Of a stretch of 64,000 nt of DNA, positions 23,661 through 31,954 are shown one piece after another. The notes below the pieces were generated by a model. It saw only the letters and a list, made by a program, of their open reading frames with translations. It did not search any database and was not told where the DNA came from. This DNA is from Streptomyces aureoverticillatus. GTDB taxonomy: Bacteria; Actinomycetota; Actinomycetes; Streptomycetales; Streptomycetaceae. Numbering within the stretch: the first letter of the stretch is position 1; each line of letters begins with the position of its first letter. Location of the stretch: the NCBI RefSeq assembly GCF_014649395.1, contig NZ_BMSY01000017.1, positions 1 to 64,000 of the forward strand, written 5' to 3'. The translations under genes were made by a program, and so were the position numbers.

Positions 23661-24245
23661 CTAAGCCTTGATCGGTGCGGCCGACCTGGCGGCCTGCTCG
23701 ATCTTCGCGTAGTGGGCCGCACGGGCCTCCTCGTCGATCTGCTGCTCGTTCTCGGCGCGCACCCCGGTCCGGCCGTCGAGGCCCTCGCGCAGGATGTCGG
23801 CGTGCCCGGCATGCCGGATGGACTCGCCGAGGACATGGACCATGATGGCGAACAGGTTCGTGTTGGGATACGGCTCCGGCCACCACGGCACGTGGCCGGG
23901 GGCGTCGAGGGGAAGCTCGGTGATCGTCGCGTCCGAGTGTTCCCACGTGCGCCGGTAGAACCCGACGATCTGATCGCGGGTCTCGTCCTCGGCCGCCCAC
24001 AGATCGCTGCCGTCGGAGTCCTGCCACCGGCACAGCGGTTCCGGGGAAGGGCGGCCGAAGACCTCGCCGAAGTACCTGGCCTCGACGGTGGCCACGTGTT
24101 TGACCAGGCCGAGGAGGTTGGTCCCGGTCGCTGTCAAAGGCCGGCGGGCGTCGTATTCGGACAAGCCGTCGAGTTTCCAGAGCAGCGCCTCGCGGTCCCG
24201 CCGCAGTCTCCCGTGCAGGTTGCCCTTCGCGAATTCATCGATCAT
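23661..24245 (-). CDS. DinB-family protein (DUF664)
   Basis: A 194-residue four-helix-bundle DinB/DUF664 protein. The first helix holds LHGRLRRDREALLWKLDGLS. The metal-site region includes LLGLVKHVATVEARYFGEVF, and a second His pair lies in MVHVLGESIRHAGHADILRE. Related mycothiol- or bacillithiol-dependent transferases share this fold, so a thiol-transferase role is possible but unproven. The ATG at 24245 starts at MIDEFAKG. It converges with the HAD gene and is followed on the same strand by nothing closely linked. Confidence 0.85.
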   Translation of the reverse strand: MIDEFAKGNLHGRLRRDREALLWKLDGLSEYDARRPLTATGTNLLGLVKHVATVEARYFGEVFGRPSPEPLCRWQDSDGSDLWAAEDETRDQIVGFYRRTWEHSDATITELPLDAPGHVPWWPEPYPNTNLFAIMVHVLGESIRHAGHADILREGLDGRTGVRAENEQQIDEEARAAHYAKIEQAARSAAPIKA

Positions 24246-24315
24246 GCGGCATGAGCCTGCCATGGGCTGCTCGTGGTCTCAAGATCCCGTACGTGGCCCA
24301 CATCGCCTGGGTGCC

Positions 24316-25452
24316 CTAGGGGGACTGCTGTTGCTGGGTGAACGCGACGATCAGGTCGTGGGCTGTGCTGTTGTCGGAGTCGGGCCCGTGGGCCTCGGCG
24401 CCCTCGAAGGTGGCGGCCTCGGCACTGCGGGGGAACATGGCCTGCTCGTACTCGGTGAGCGCGGTCTCGATGTCGTCGGGGTGTGCGGCGAGGGCCTTGC
24501 CGAGTTCGGCGCCGTCGAGCATGGCCAGGTTGGCGCCTTCGCCGTTCGGGGCCGAGAGGTGGGCGGCGTCACCGAGCAGGGTCACCCCCGGCACCCGGTC
24601 CCAGCGATGCCCGGTGGGCAGAGCGTAGAGGGGGCGCAGGACCGGCGCGATGTCGCCGTCGGTGATCAGCGCGGTGAGCTCCGGCGCCCAGCCGGAGAAT
24701 TCCTGCGCGATCCGCGCGGTGGCCCCGGCCGCGTCGGCGAAATCGACGGCGGCGAACCAGTCCTGCGACTCGTACAGCCCCACGTAGGCGTGCAGAGTGT
24801 CGCCCTTTTCCCGGTGAGCGAAGATCTCCTTGTCCGGCGTGAGCACGATCATCGCCCCGGCGCCGACCGCCTTTGCGACGGCCGGGTGCCTGGTGTCGGC
24901 GTCGAACAGGTACGTCTCGACGACCGACTTGCCGATGTATTCGGGCGTGGCGGCGGAGAGCAGCGGCCGGACCCGTGACCACGCGCCGTCCGCGCCGACC
25001 AGCAGGCCGGTCACGACGGTGCTGCCGTCGGCGAACGTCACCTCGTGACGACCGTCGCCGAGGGTACGGGTGCCGCTGACCTTGTGCCCCCACTGGACGG
25101 TGCCGGCCGGGAGCGAGTCGAGCAGGATCTGTCGCAGCTCGCCGCGGAGCACCTCGGGGCGTCCCCCCGTGCCGTCGTCGGCCAGTTCGTGCAGAAGGGT
25201 TCCCTCGGGGTCGAGGACCCGCATGGCCTGGCGGCCCTCGATGATGAGGCCACGGAATTCGTCCATCAAACCGGCCGTTTCAAGGGCGAGTTGTCCGTTG
25301 TAGTCGTGGATGTCGAGCATCCCGCCCTGCGAGCGCGCGGCCGGGGAGGGCTCCGCCTCGTAGACCGTGGCCGGTATTCCGTGGACGTGCAGGACGCGGG
25401 CGAGCGTGAGGCCGCCGAGCCCGGCGCCGATGATCGTGATGTCAGTGGTCAT
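24316..25452 (-). CDS. FAD-dependent monooxygenase (PHBH/TetX-like)
   Basis: A 378-residue class A flavin monooxygenase. The Rossmann FAD motif is IIGAGLGGLTLARVLHVHGI at residues 6-25, the conserved DG motif is VGADGAWSRVRPLL near 153, and the second FAD motif is VTLLGDAAHLSAPNGEGANL near 290, with LDGAELGKALAAHPDD after it. The substrate domain resembles TetX-like hydroxylases that use NADPH and O2 on aromatic or polycyclic compounds. The ATG at 25452 is 10 nt from GAAAGAAAG. There is no transporter or regulator next to it, and calling it an antibiotic-inactivating enzyme would go beyond the evidence. Confidence 0.88.
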   Translation of the reverse strand: MTTDITIIGAGLGGLTLARVLHVHGIPATVYEAEPSPAARSQGGMLDIHDYNGQLALETAGLMDEFRGLIIEGRQAMRVLDPEGTLLHELADDGTGGRPEVLRGELRQILLDSLPAGTVQWGHKVSGTRTLGDGRHEVTFADGSTVVTGLLVGADGAWSRVRPLLSAATPEYIGKSVVETYLFDADTRHPAVAKAVGAGAMIVLTPDKEIFAHREKGDTLHAYVGLYESQDWFAAVDFADAAGATARIAQEFSGWAPELTALITDGDIAPVLRPLYALPTGHRWDRVPGVTLLGDAAHLSAPNGEGANLAMLDGAELGKALAAHPDDIETALTEYEQAMFPRSAEAATFEGAEAHGPDSDNSTAHDLIVAFTQQQQSP

Positions 25453-25718
25453 GGGGGCTTTCTTTCTGATCGTGGACTGCTGGACGGGCACCCGGCAGGT
25501 CACGCCGGGAACTCCGCCGCCGTAACGCCGCAACGCCGTAACGCAGCAAGTCGGGACGGTGCTGTGCTGGTGGTCGGTGCCGTTGATGACCGGCCCCAAC
25601 GAGCTCCACCGTCCCGGCAGCCGTCTACAGATCACCGACAGATCACCGATCACCGCCGACAACCGACCGACACCACCCTCGGCAGGGCGTCACAGCGGGC
25701 GCCCCGAGCAGCGAGCGA
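25453..25718. other. Non-coding stretch with short repeats
   Basis: 266 bp without a gene. GCCGTAACGC occurs twice around 25520-25545. From 25628 there is a run of CAGATCACCGA-type direct repeats (three overlapping copies) merging into CCGACAACCGACCGACA. These short repeats probably arose by slippage between the oxidoreductase promoter and the sigma-factor remnant. Confidence 0.5.
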
Positions 25719-26012
25719 TCAAGCCCGGCGGCTGACGGCGGTCTCCCGCACCACACGCGACAGCTTCTCGGGGTTGCGCACGTGGTACGCCCCGGTGACG
25801 CAGCCGTTCTCGACCCGCACGGCCACCACGCCGTCGACCTCCCCGTCGACCCGGACGAGCAGCCCCGGTCCGCCATTGATCTGAACCGGCTCGACCGACC
25901 TTTCGGCGCCGCGCTTCCACCACCCGCACGCCAGCAGACGGGCCACCTTGTCCGCGATCTCGTCGTACTCGACGTCGAACACCTCGCGCAGCACGAACAC
26001 CGCCCGTTCGAA
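25719..26012 (-). pseudogene. Internally deleted SigJ/ECF41-type sigma factor fragment
   Basis: Reads FERAVFVLREVFDVEYDEIA, the conserved region 4 entry of SigJ-type ECF sigma factors, then jumps in frame at DKVARLLACG into the C-terminal SnoaL-like extension (PVQINGGPGLLVRVDGEVDG, then VTGAYHVRNPEKLSRV). Roughly 100 residues including the DNA-binding helices of region 4 are missing, and an in-frame stop (26019-26021) removes everything upstream. About 97 residues of a normally 290-residue protein remain. It should not bind a promoter. It is divergent from a similarly damaged SDR gene. Confidence 0.75.
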
Positions 26013-26072
26013 CGTACTTCACCGACGCCGAACGGCTCGCGCTGAAGCTCGCACCGAAGAAGGGCACGGAAC

Positions 26073-26664
26073 ATGAGCACCAGAAAGTTCGCAGTGGCAG
26101 GAGCAACCGGGCGCCTGGGACCGCACCGCCACCCACAACCTGCACGAGGCCGGCCGGCACGCGGGAGTCGGCCGGATCGCCGCCGTGTCCGTCATCGGCA
26201 CCGACAAGGCCACCGCCGGTTTCGTCGCCGCCCAGCAGGTGCACGAGGAGGCCAACCTGTCCGGCCCGCTGCCCGCGCGCATTCCGCGGGCCGCGCAGGT
26301 CCATGAATTCGTCGGCCGGCTCCTGGACTGGCAGCAGGGCGACGTCGCGTACGTCCCTGCCCTGCCCACCCAGCTCGTGGCCTGCCGCACCGTGGCAGAA
26401 ACGCTGGTCGATCTGGCCACCGACCCCGACGCGCCCGCCCAGCAGGGACCCGGAACACCGATCCCCGAGGTCGCCGGGCCCCGCAGGGAGACCATGGCCG
26501 AGGCGGCCGAACTGCTCGGCGCCCGCCGAGGCATCAAGGTCGTCGAGGTCGACGGCTCCGGCATGCCCGATGCCGAGATCGCGGCGGCCGGAGGTTTCCT
26601 GCCCGGCCCGCACGCCAAACTCGCCGGCCCCACCTTCCAGGAATGGCTCGACGCCCAACCCTGA
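26073..26664 (+). pseudogene. Internally deleted NmrA-type SDR gene
   Basis: The first frame gives the Rossmann start MSTRKFAVAGATGRLG. The homology then jumps to another frame: TATHNLHEAGRHAGVGRIAA, then VSVIGTDKATAGFVAAQQVH, continuing through VHEFVGRLLDWQQGDVAYVP to PGPHAKLAGPTFQEWLDAQP and the stop at 26664. The junction near 26120-26130 lost roughly 55-60 codons plus the frame, so most of the NAD(P)-binding half is gone. The C-terminal part (about 160 residues) is intact. Related intact SDRs are often found beside SigJ genes, as here. Confidence 0.75.
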
Positions 26665-26698
26665 CATGGCCAAGCAGCGGAAAGAAGAGGGGACTTCG

Positions 26699-26785
26699 AT
26701 GCACGACATCTTGTGCGCGATGGAGACGGCGCTCGTCCTGCGGGCGTTCACGCTCCGCGTGCGGGACTCAACCGCACCCGCCTGA
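26699..26785 (+). CDS. Possible 28-residue peptide
   Basis: ATG at 26699 follows AGAAGAGGGG at good spacing and reads MHDILCAMETALVLRAFTLR then VRDSTAPA. Its 3' end overlaps the stop of the CoA-lyase gene on the other strand. It may be a real small peptide or another decayed fragment. Evidence is only the ribosome site. Confidence 0.25.
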   Translation: MHDILCAMETALVLRAFTLRVRDSTAPA

Positions 26786-27655
26786 CCCTGTCGACGGGCG
26801 GGCCGCGTTCAGGACCGCGCGGGCCTGACGCAGCGCTGCGGCGTCGACCAGGTCCCCCTTCTCGTCGAGCCACGCCCCCGAGCCGTTCGCCTTCGCCGCC
26901 GCCTCGACGCGCTCCACGAGGCGGCGCGCACCGGCCACGTCCTCGCTGGAGGGGGTGAACGCAGCGTTGACGACCGGGACTTGGCAGGGGTGGACGACGG
27001 AGCGGCCGAAGAAGCCGCGCGCCCTGCCGCGTGCGCAGTCCGCCGCGAGCCCGTCGAGGTCACGTACGGAAGGGAAGACGCTCATGGGCGGCCGTGGCAG
27101 GCGGGCCGCCGCGGCGGCGAGCAGGACGCGGTACGCGGCCGCGTCCAGTACGTCCCGGTGTCCGGTGCCGAGTTCGGCCGCGAGGTCGGCCGCGCCGAAG
27201 GCGAGACCCGCCACCCGGGGGTGGCCGGTGGCGAGCGCGTAGGCTCGCTCGATGCCCAGGGCCGTCTCCAGGAGCGGCACGAGCGGCACGTCCGGCAGGA
27301 GCCGGGCGGCTTCGGCGACCTGCGCGGGGCGCTCGCACTTGGGGATGCGTACGCCGGAGACGCGGGTGTCCCGCAGGGCGGCCAGGTCCTCCTCGCCGCC
27401 CTCTCCCAGTGGGTTGGCGCGCACGTACACCGGCCGGGCCCGGGCCCGGCCGAGGAAGTCGGCGGCCGCCTCACGCGCGGTCTCCTTGCGCCCGGGGGCG
27501 ACCGCGTCCTCCAGGTCGATGACCACGACGTCGGCCCCGCAGCCAAGGGCCTTGCCGAAGCGGTCGGGGCGATCGCCCGGCACGTAGAGCCACGTGCGCG
27601 TCACCCCGGCCGGGTCGGCGCGGTCCGGGCGGGCCCGGCTCGGCTGATCCTCCAT
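26768..27655 (-). CDS. HpcH/HpaI-family CoA ester lyase (module A)
   Basis: A 295-residue CitE-like lyase expected to cleave a 3-hydroxy- or 3-hydroxy-3-methyl-acyl-CoA (malyl-CoA or citramalyl-CoA type) to acetyl-CoA plus an oxoacid, with Mg2+. Family blocks: TWLYVPGDRPDRFGKAL, VVVIDLEDAVAPGRKE (metal-site Glu/Asp), VYVRANPLG, VPLLETALGIERAYALA, LAFGAADLAAELG, and GRSVVHPCQVPVVNAAFTPS. The ATG at 27655 overlaps the stop of the CoA-transferase gene upstream (ATGA), so the pair is translated together. A second copy of the same two-gene module lies at 34038-36127. It may be regulated by the palindrome at 28901. Confidence 0.9.
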   Translation of the reverse strand: MEDQPSRARPDRADPAGVTRTWLYVPGDRPDRFGKALGCGADVVVIDLEDAVAPGRKETAREAAADFLGRARARPVYVRANPLGEGGEEDLAALRDTRVSGVRIPKCERPAQVAEAARLLPDVPLVPLLETALGIERAYALATGHPRVAGLAFGAADLAAELGTGHRDVLDAAAYRVLLAAAAARLPRPPMSVFPSVRDLDGLAADCARGRARGFFGRSVVHPCQVPVVNAAFTPSSEDVAGARRLVERVEAAAKANGSGAWLDEKGDLVDAAALRQARAVLNAARPSTGSGGCG

Positions 27656-28851
27656 CAGATGACGCCCCTTTCGCGCAGCTCCGCGCGCCGGTCCGGGCCG
27701 ATGCCCAGCTCTGCGAGGACGGCGTCGCTGTCCGCGCCCAACGGCCTGCCTGCCCAGCGGACTTGGCCCGGGGTGCCGGACAGGTGCGTGGGGACGCTCT
27801 GCATGGCCAGGTCGCCGAGTTCGGGGTCGTCGACGTGCACGACGGTGCCGAGGGCGGCGAACTGGGGGTCGGCCGCGATGTCGGCGGCGCTGTAGATCGG
27901 CGCGACGGCGGCCTCGGCCTCCTCGAACGCGGCGATGACCTCGTCCGCGTCGCGCGCGGCGATCCAGGTGCCGACGACGGCGTCCAGTTCCTCGACGTGC
28001 TCGGCGCGCCCCGATCCGCTCGCGAACCACGGCTCCTCGATCAACTGGGGACTGCCGACGAGCCGCATCACGCGCTCGGCGATGGACTGCGCGCTCGTGG
28101 AGACGGCGAGCCAGTGCCCGTCGCGGCACCGGTAGATGTTGCGCGGGGCGTTGTTGACCGACCGGTTGCCCGAACGCCGCTGGACGACGCCCAGTTGCTG
28201 GTACGCGGAGATCTGCGGCCCGAGCAGGTGCAGGATCGGCTCGACGAGGGTGGTGTCCACGACCTGGCCGCGCCCTGTCGCGCCGCGGGCGTGCAGGGCG
28301 ACCATCGTCGCGTACGCCGACATGACCGCCGCGATGCCGTCGGCGAGGCCGAACGGGGGCAGCGTCGGCGGCCCGTCAGGGGCGCCCGTGCAGTGCGCGA
28401 AGCCGCTCATGGCCTCGGCGAGGGTGCCGAAGCCCGCGCGGTGCCGCATCGGTCCGACACGACCGAAGCCGCTGACGCGCAGCATCACCAACTCCGGGTT
28501 GATCTCGGCGAGTTGCTCGTAGCCGAGCCCCCACCGCTCGAAGGTTCCGGGCCGGAAGTTCTCCACCAGGACGTCCGCGTCGCGCACCAGCGCCCGGCAG
28601 ATCCCCTGGCCTTCGGCGCGGCTCAGGTCGAGGGTGAGGGTGCGCTTGTTGCGGCCGATCAGCTTCCACCACAGGCTCTCGCCACGCACCTGCGCGCCGT
28701 GCCGCCGGGCCGGATCGCCCATGGGGTGCTCGATCTTGATGACGTCCGCCCCGAAGTCCGCGAGGAGCGTGGCCGCACCGGGCCCCGCGAACAGCGTGGC
28801 GGCGTCCAGCACCCGTACGCCGTTCAAGGGGAGTTGCGCCGTCGTGTCCAC
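27655..28851 (-). CDS. CaiB/BaiF family III CoA-transferase (module A)
   Basis: A 398-residue family III CoA-transferase moving CoA between carboxylic acids such as succinyl-CoA and a dicarboxylate. Key blocks: VRVLDAATLFAGPGAATLLA, IKIEHPMGDPARRHGAQ, then NKRTLTLDLSRAEGQ, VENFRPGTFERWGLGY, GFGTLAEAMSGFAHCTGAPD and NNAPRNIYRCRDGHWLAVS. The catalytic Asp should lie in the region before GFGTLAEAMSG in this family, but I cannot place it by eye. The start is GTG at 28851 with a weak ribosome site. It is first in a two-gene unit with the CoA lyase and divergent from the TetR gene. The 23-bp palindrome 50 bp upstream suggests TetR control. Confidence 0.92.
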   Translation of the reverse strand: MDTTAQLPLNGVRVLDAATLFAGPGAATLLADFGADVIKIEHPMGDPARRHGAQVRGESLWWKLIGRNKRTLTLDLSRAEGQGICRALVRDADVLVENFRPGTFERWGLGYEQLAEINPELVMLRVSGFGRVGPMRHRAGFGTLAEAMSGFAHCTGAPDGPPTLPPFGLADGIAAVMSAYATMVALHARGATGRGQVVDTTLVEPILHLLGPQISAYQQLGVVQRRSGNRSVNNAPRNIYRCRDGHWLAVSTSAQSIAERVMRLVGSPQLIEEPWFASGSGRAEHVEELDAVVGTWIAARDADEVIAAFEEAEAAVAPIYSAADIAADPQFAALGTVVHVDDPELGDLAMQSVPTHLSGTPGQVRWAGRPLGADSDAVLAELGIGPDRRAELRERGVI

Positions 28852-28900
28852 TGCACATCACCGTCGCTTTCCCCGGGCGCTCCCGACAGCCGCCCGGATC

Positions 28901-28923
28901 GTTACCGTAAGGCTTACGGTAAC
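28901..28923. promoter_or_regulatory. 23-bp perfect palindrome, probable TetR operator
   Basis: Arms GTTACCGTAAG (28901-28911) and CTTACGGTAAC (28913-28923) flank a single G. A partial extra half-site, CTACCGTAGG, follows at 28926-28935. It lies between the divergent CoA-transferase start (28851) and TetR start (29033), as expected for an operator controlling both. Confidence 0.75.
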
Positions 28924-29032
28924 GCCTACCGTAGGATCGCCCACAGCGGCACGCAAGGGCGCACGCGCACGGCGGGCCGTGAAGGGCAGCTCGAAGGGCA
29001 GAAGGACAGCGAGAGGCGGCGAGGGAAGAACG

Positions 29033-29806
29033 ATGGCGAAGGCGTCGGCGAAGGCGGTACCGGGCGGATCCGGCAGACGACCGCGCGGCTCCCTGTCCCG
29101 GCCGCAGATCGTCGCGGCGGCACTGGACGTGGCGCGGGACGAAGGCCTGGAGGCCGTGAGCATGCCGCGGCTCGCGCGCGAACTGGGGTGTGGGGTGATG
29201 TCGCTCTACGGGCACGTGCGGAGCAAGGAGCACCTGCTCGAACTGCTCGCCGGGGCCGTCCTGGAGAACTTCCCGCTGGAGCGCTCCGACGACACGCACT
29301 GGAGGCAGGCGCTCGCGGACTTCTCCCTGGCCCTGCGCCGGCGGATGCTGGAACACGGCGCCCTGGCAGAGCTTCTGATCACCCGTCGCATGTGGAGCGC
29401 GGACCTGGCGGAGGTGTTCGAGTGGCTCCTCGCCAGGATGGTGGCGGGTGGCCGGCCGCTGCGCGAGGCGGTGCGCGCGTACCACGCCGTGCAGACCTAC
29501 ACGCTCGGCTTCGTCCTGTACGAGATCGACCGGACCCCGGCGCCGCACCAGGAGGAGCATCGGGCGTGGTGGCGCCGCACCGTCGCGGACCTGCCGCCGG
29601 AGTCGTTCCCCCTGCTGCACGCGGCCGTCGGGTTCGTACCGGAGGGCGCGCAGGACGAGCAGTTCGTCTGGGGCCTGGGACGGCTTCTGCACGGCCTGGA
29701 GACGGAGCTCGCGGACGGCACGGACGACACAGGCGACACGGGCGAGGCAGGCGAGGCAGGCGAGGCAGGCGAGGCAGGCGAGGCAGGCGAGGCGAACATG
29801 GCGTAG
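29033..29806 (+). CDS. TetR-family regulator with GEA-repeat tail
   Basis: A 257-residue TetR-type repressor. The N-terminal HTH is clear: RPQIVAAALDVARDEGLEAV then PRLARELGCGVMSLYGHVRS and KEHLLELLAG. The C-terminal domain (residues about 90-235) is the TetR_C type that begins WRQALADFSLALRRRMLEHG. The last 25 residues are low complexity with tandem Gly-Glu-Ala, encoded by six 9-bp units. The ATG at 29033 follows GAGGGAAG. It probably binds the palindrome at 28901 and represses the divergent CoA-transferase/lyase pair; an acyl-CoA or organic-acid inducer is inferred. Confidence 0.9.
   Translation: MAKASAKAVPGGSGRRPRGSLSRPQIVAAALDVARDEGLEAVSMPRLARELGCGVMSLYGHVRSKEHLLELLAGAVLENFPLERSDDTHWRQALADFSLALRRRMLEHGALAELLITRRMWSADLAEVFEWLLARMVAGGRPLREAVRAYHAVQTYTLGFVLYEIDRTPAPHQEEHRAWWRRTVADLPPESFPLLHAAVGFVPEGAQDEQFVWGLGRLLHGLETELADGTDDTGDTGEAGEAGEAGEAGEAGEANMA
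29741..29794 (+). repeat. 9-bp coding tandem repeat, six copies
   Basis: GGCGAGGCA repeated six times in frame (29741-29794; the last copy ends in G instead of A), encoding Gly-Glu-Ala units at the C-terminus of the TetR protein. The copy number is likely to vary between strains. Confidence 0.9.
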
Positions 29807-29840
29807 CGGCGGACCGGAGGCACCCCCTCCGGCCCGCCGC
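29806..29840. terminator. Bidirectional hairpin between tetR-type gene and ccr
   Basis: A 15-bp stem with one mismatch: GCGGCGGACCGGAGG (29806-29820) against the complement at 29826-29840, with a CACCC loop. It starts at the TetR stop and lies 14 bp past the convergent ccr stop (29854). Confidence 0.8.
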
Positions 29841-29853
29841 CCTCGTCGCGGCC

Positions 29854-31176
29854 TCAGCCGCGGAACAGCTGGAACCGCTCCTCGCCCACGCGGGCGCGCG
29901 CCTCCGGGTCGGTCACGCCGAGCCCCGGCCGGGGCGCGAGACCGAGGACGCCGACCTTGCCGAGGTGCGCGTTGACCTGGACGCCGCGCGCGGCCTCGGC
30001 GGCGTCGTCCAGCGCGTACGTGGCCGAGAGCGCGGGCAGGACCTTGCCCATGCCGATGAGCCGGTTGGTCTCCCACTGCTCGTACAGGTTGGCGCCGTGG
30101 CTGCCGATGATGTTCTTCAGCTTCATCCACAGGTAGCGGTTGTCGTACTGGTGGTCGTAGCCCGTGCTGGAGCCGCAGGTGACGACGGTGCCGCCGCGCC
30201 GCGCGAGGAAGACCGAGGCGGCGAACGTCGCCTTGCCGACGTGCTCGAAGACGATGTGCGGGTCCTCGCCGACCGCCTCGCGGATCGCCTTGCCCAGCTT
30301 CTTCCAGCCCTCGGGCCGCTGGAGCATGGTGCGGTCGCCCCGCTCGATCGCGGACCGGTCGATGACCGCCTCGCAGCCGAGCTTGCGCAGGACGTCCGCC
30401 TTCTCCGCGGAGCTGACCACGCCGACCGGGATGCCACCGCCGTTGCGTACGAACTGCACGGCGTACCCGCCGAGTCCGCCGGTCGCGCCCCAGATCAGGA
30501 CCACGTCGCCCTGCTTCATGCGGGCGCCGCGGTCGCTGACGAGCATGCGGTAGGCGGTGCCCGCGCACAGCGGGTTGGAGGCGGCCTCCTCCCAGGTGAG
30601 CAGCGCGGGCTTGGGGAGCAGCTGACTGGCGCGTACGACGGTGTACTCGGCCAGGCCGCCGAAGTTGGTCTCGAAGCCCCAGGCGCGCTGGTCCTCGCCG
30701 AGCATGCCGTCGCGGTGGGTGGCCGGGTCCTGCTCGTCGACGTAGGCGGTGCCGACCACGACGTGGTCCCCCGCCTTCCAGTGGCGCACGGCCGAACCGG
30801 TGCGCACCACCACGCCGGAGGCGTCCGAACCGAGGATGTGGTACGGCAGGTCGTGCCGGGCGTCCCAGCCTCCGCGCCGCCCCATCTGCTCCAGGAAGCG
30901 GAACGTGGGGACGGGTTCGAAGGTGGCCGACCAGACGGTGTTGAAGTTGATGGCGCCGGCCATCACCGCGACCAGTACCTCGTCGGGCGCGAGGTCGGGC
31001 AGGGGCACCTCGTCGACGTGCAGCGACTTGCGGACGTCCTTGTCGGCCACGCCGGTGAACATCTCGGTCTGGTCCTTGTGGATCGTGACCGCTCTCATGT
31101 GGTCGGGCAGCGGCAGGTTCAGCAGCTCTGCACCGCTGCGGCCTTCGGTCACGGCTTCTGCGAGGGTCGTGCTCAT
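29854..31176 (-). CDS. ccr: Crotonyl-CoA carboxylase/reductase
   Basis: Medium-chain dehydrogenase/reductase of 440 residues that reductively carboxylates crotonyl-CoA to ethylmalonyl-CoA with NADPH and CO2 (or reduces enoyl-CoAs). The nucleotide-binding region is VLIWGATGGLGGYAVQFVRN at about 227-246. By my alignment to characterised enzymes the CO2-pocket residues are kept: Asn79 (NFNTVWSA), Phe168-Glu169 (AWGFETNFGG) and His360 (IIGSHGAN). The product could feed the ethylmalonyl-CoA pathway or polyketide extender supply, but no ethylmalonyl-CoA mutase or epimerase adjoins. The ATG at 31176 follows GGAG. The isochorismatase-like gene lies 91 bp upstream on the same strand. Confidence 0.93.
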   Translation of the reverse strand: MSTTLAEAVTEGRSGAELLNLPLPDHMRAVTIHKDQTEMFTGVADKDVRKSLHVDEVPLPDLAPDEVLVAVMAGAINFNTVWSATFEPVPTFRFLEQMGRRGGWDARHDLPYHILGSDASGVVVRTGSAVRHWKAGDHVVVGTAYVDEQDPATHRDGMLGEDQRAWGFETNFGGLAEYTVVRASQLLPKPALLTWEEAASNPLCAGTAYRMLVSDRGARMKQGDVVLIWGATGGLGGYAVQFVRNGGGIPVGVVSSAEKADVLRKLGCEAVIDRSAIERGDRTMLQRPEGWKKLGKAIREAVGEDPHIVFEHVGKATFAASVFLARRGGTVVTCGSSTGYDHQYDNRYLWMKLKNIIGSHGANLYEQWETNRLIGMGKVLPALSATYALDDAAEAARGVQVNAHLGKVGVLGLAPRPGLGVTDPEARARVGEERFQLFRG

Positions 31177-31267
31177 GGGAACTCCATCAGGTGTCGTGCG
31201 GTTCGGGAGGGCCGAGGACGGACGGGAAGCGGGTGGGCGCTCGGGCGCGGGCCGCGCGCCGACTGCC

Positions 31268-31852
31268 CTAGCGCGGACCGGACTTGAGTGCCGTGAGCAC
31301 GGCGTCCGTGGTGTCGACGCGCGCGATCATCGGCAGGATCTTCTTGGTCGCGAACTCCTGGTGCTCGGCGGAGAACGTGCTGGTCGCGTCCTCGGCGACG
31401 ATCACGTGGTAGCCGTGCTCGTAGGCGAAGCGGGCCGTGGACTCCACGGCGAGGTTGGTGGCGACGCCGGTGAGGACGAGCTCGTCGATGCCCCGGCGGC
31501 GCATCTGGATGTCCAGTTCGGTGCCGGTGAAGGCGCCCCACTGGCGCTTGGTGATGAGCAGGTCGTCGGGGTGCGCCGCGAGCTCGGGGGCGAGCTCGGA
31601 GAACTCCGGGTGCAGGGCCGGCGGGTTGTGCGGCACGTCCGCGCGGGGCTGGAGGGCGGCGCCGCCGTCGGGGCCGTGGGCCACGTTGACGAGGACGACG
31701 GGCAGGCCGGCCGCGCGGAAGGCGTGGGCGAGGCGGGCGCTGTTGTCCACGACCTGGGCGGCCGGGTGGGGCTGCAGCGGGAGGCCGAGGATGCCCTGCT
31801 GCACGTCGAGTACGACGAGGGCGGCCTTCGGGCCGAGTTCCTGGACGGGCAT
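31268..31852 (-). CDS. Isochorismatase-like hydrolase lacking the usual Cys
   Basis: A 194-residue member of the isochorismatase-like family. The catalytic Asp16 (LVVLDVQQGI) and Lys102 (ITKRQWGAFTGTELD) are present. The usual Cys position in the GVATN-x-CVEST motif is Ala135 (TGVATNLAVESTARFAYEHG). Loss of Cys rules out the thioester amidase mechanism of nicotinamidases but is compatible with the Asp/Lys vinyl-ether hydrolysis of true isochorismatases. The ATG at 31852 follows GGAAAGGAACC. It is probably part of the minus-strand set with ccr and the MarR-MFS pair; the substrate is unknown. Confidence 0.87.
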   Translation of the reverse strand: MPVQELGPKAALVVLDVQQGILGLPLQPHPAAQVVDNSARLAHAFRAAGLPVVLVNVAHGPDGGAALQPRADVPHNPPALHPEFSELAPELAAHPDDLLITKRQWGAFTGTELDIQMRRRGIDELVLTGVATNLAVESTARFAYEHGYHVIVAEDATSTFSAEHQEFATKKILPMIARVDTTDAVLTALKSGPR

Positions 31853-31954
31853 GGGTGGTTCCTTTCCGAGGGGCGTGACGTACGCGCGTGCGCGCGAAGG
31901 ACGAGAAGTGTGTGAGAGGCGCGACGTACGCGCGTCTGGGGAGGGACAGGCGGT

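Noticed and set aside
24316..25452. Tetracycline-inactivating enzyme (TetX)
   Set aside because: General PHBH-type motifs are present, but nothing specific to tetracycline substrates and no resistance context.
26013..26072. A short gene encoding YFTDAERLALKLA
   Set aside because: It has no start signal and only about 15 residues of family-like sequence; treated as a gene scrap in the findings.
27763..31287. 1174-codon open frame on the plus strand
   Set aside because: It spans the CoA-transferase, TetR and ccr genes in a shadow frame and matches no family; it is a GC artefact.
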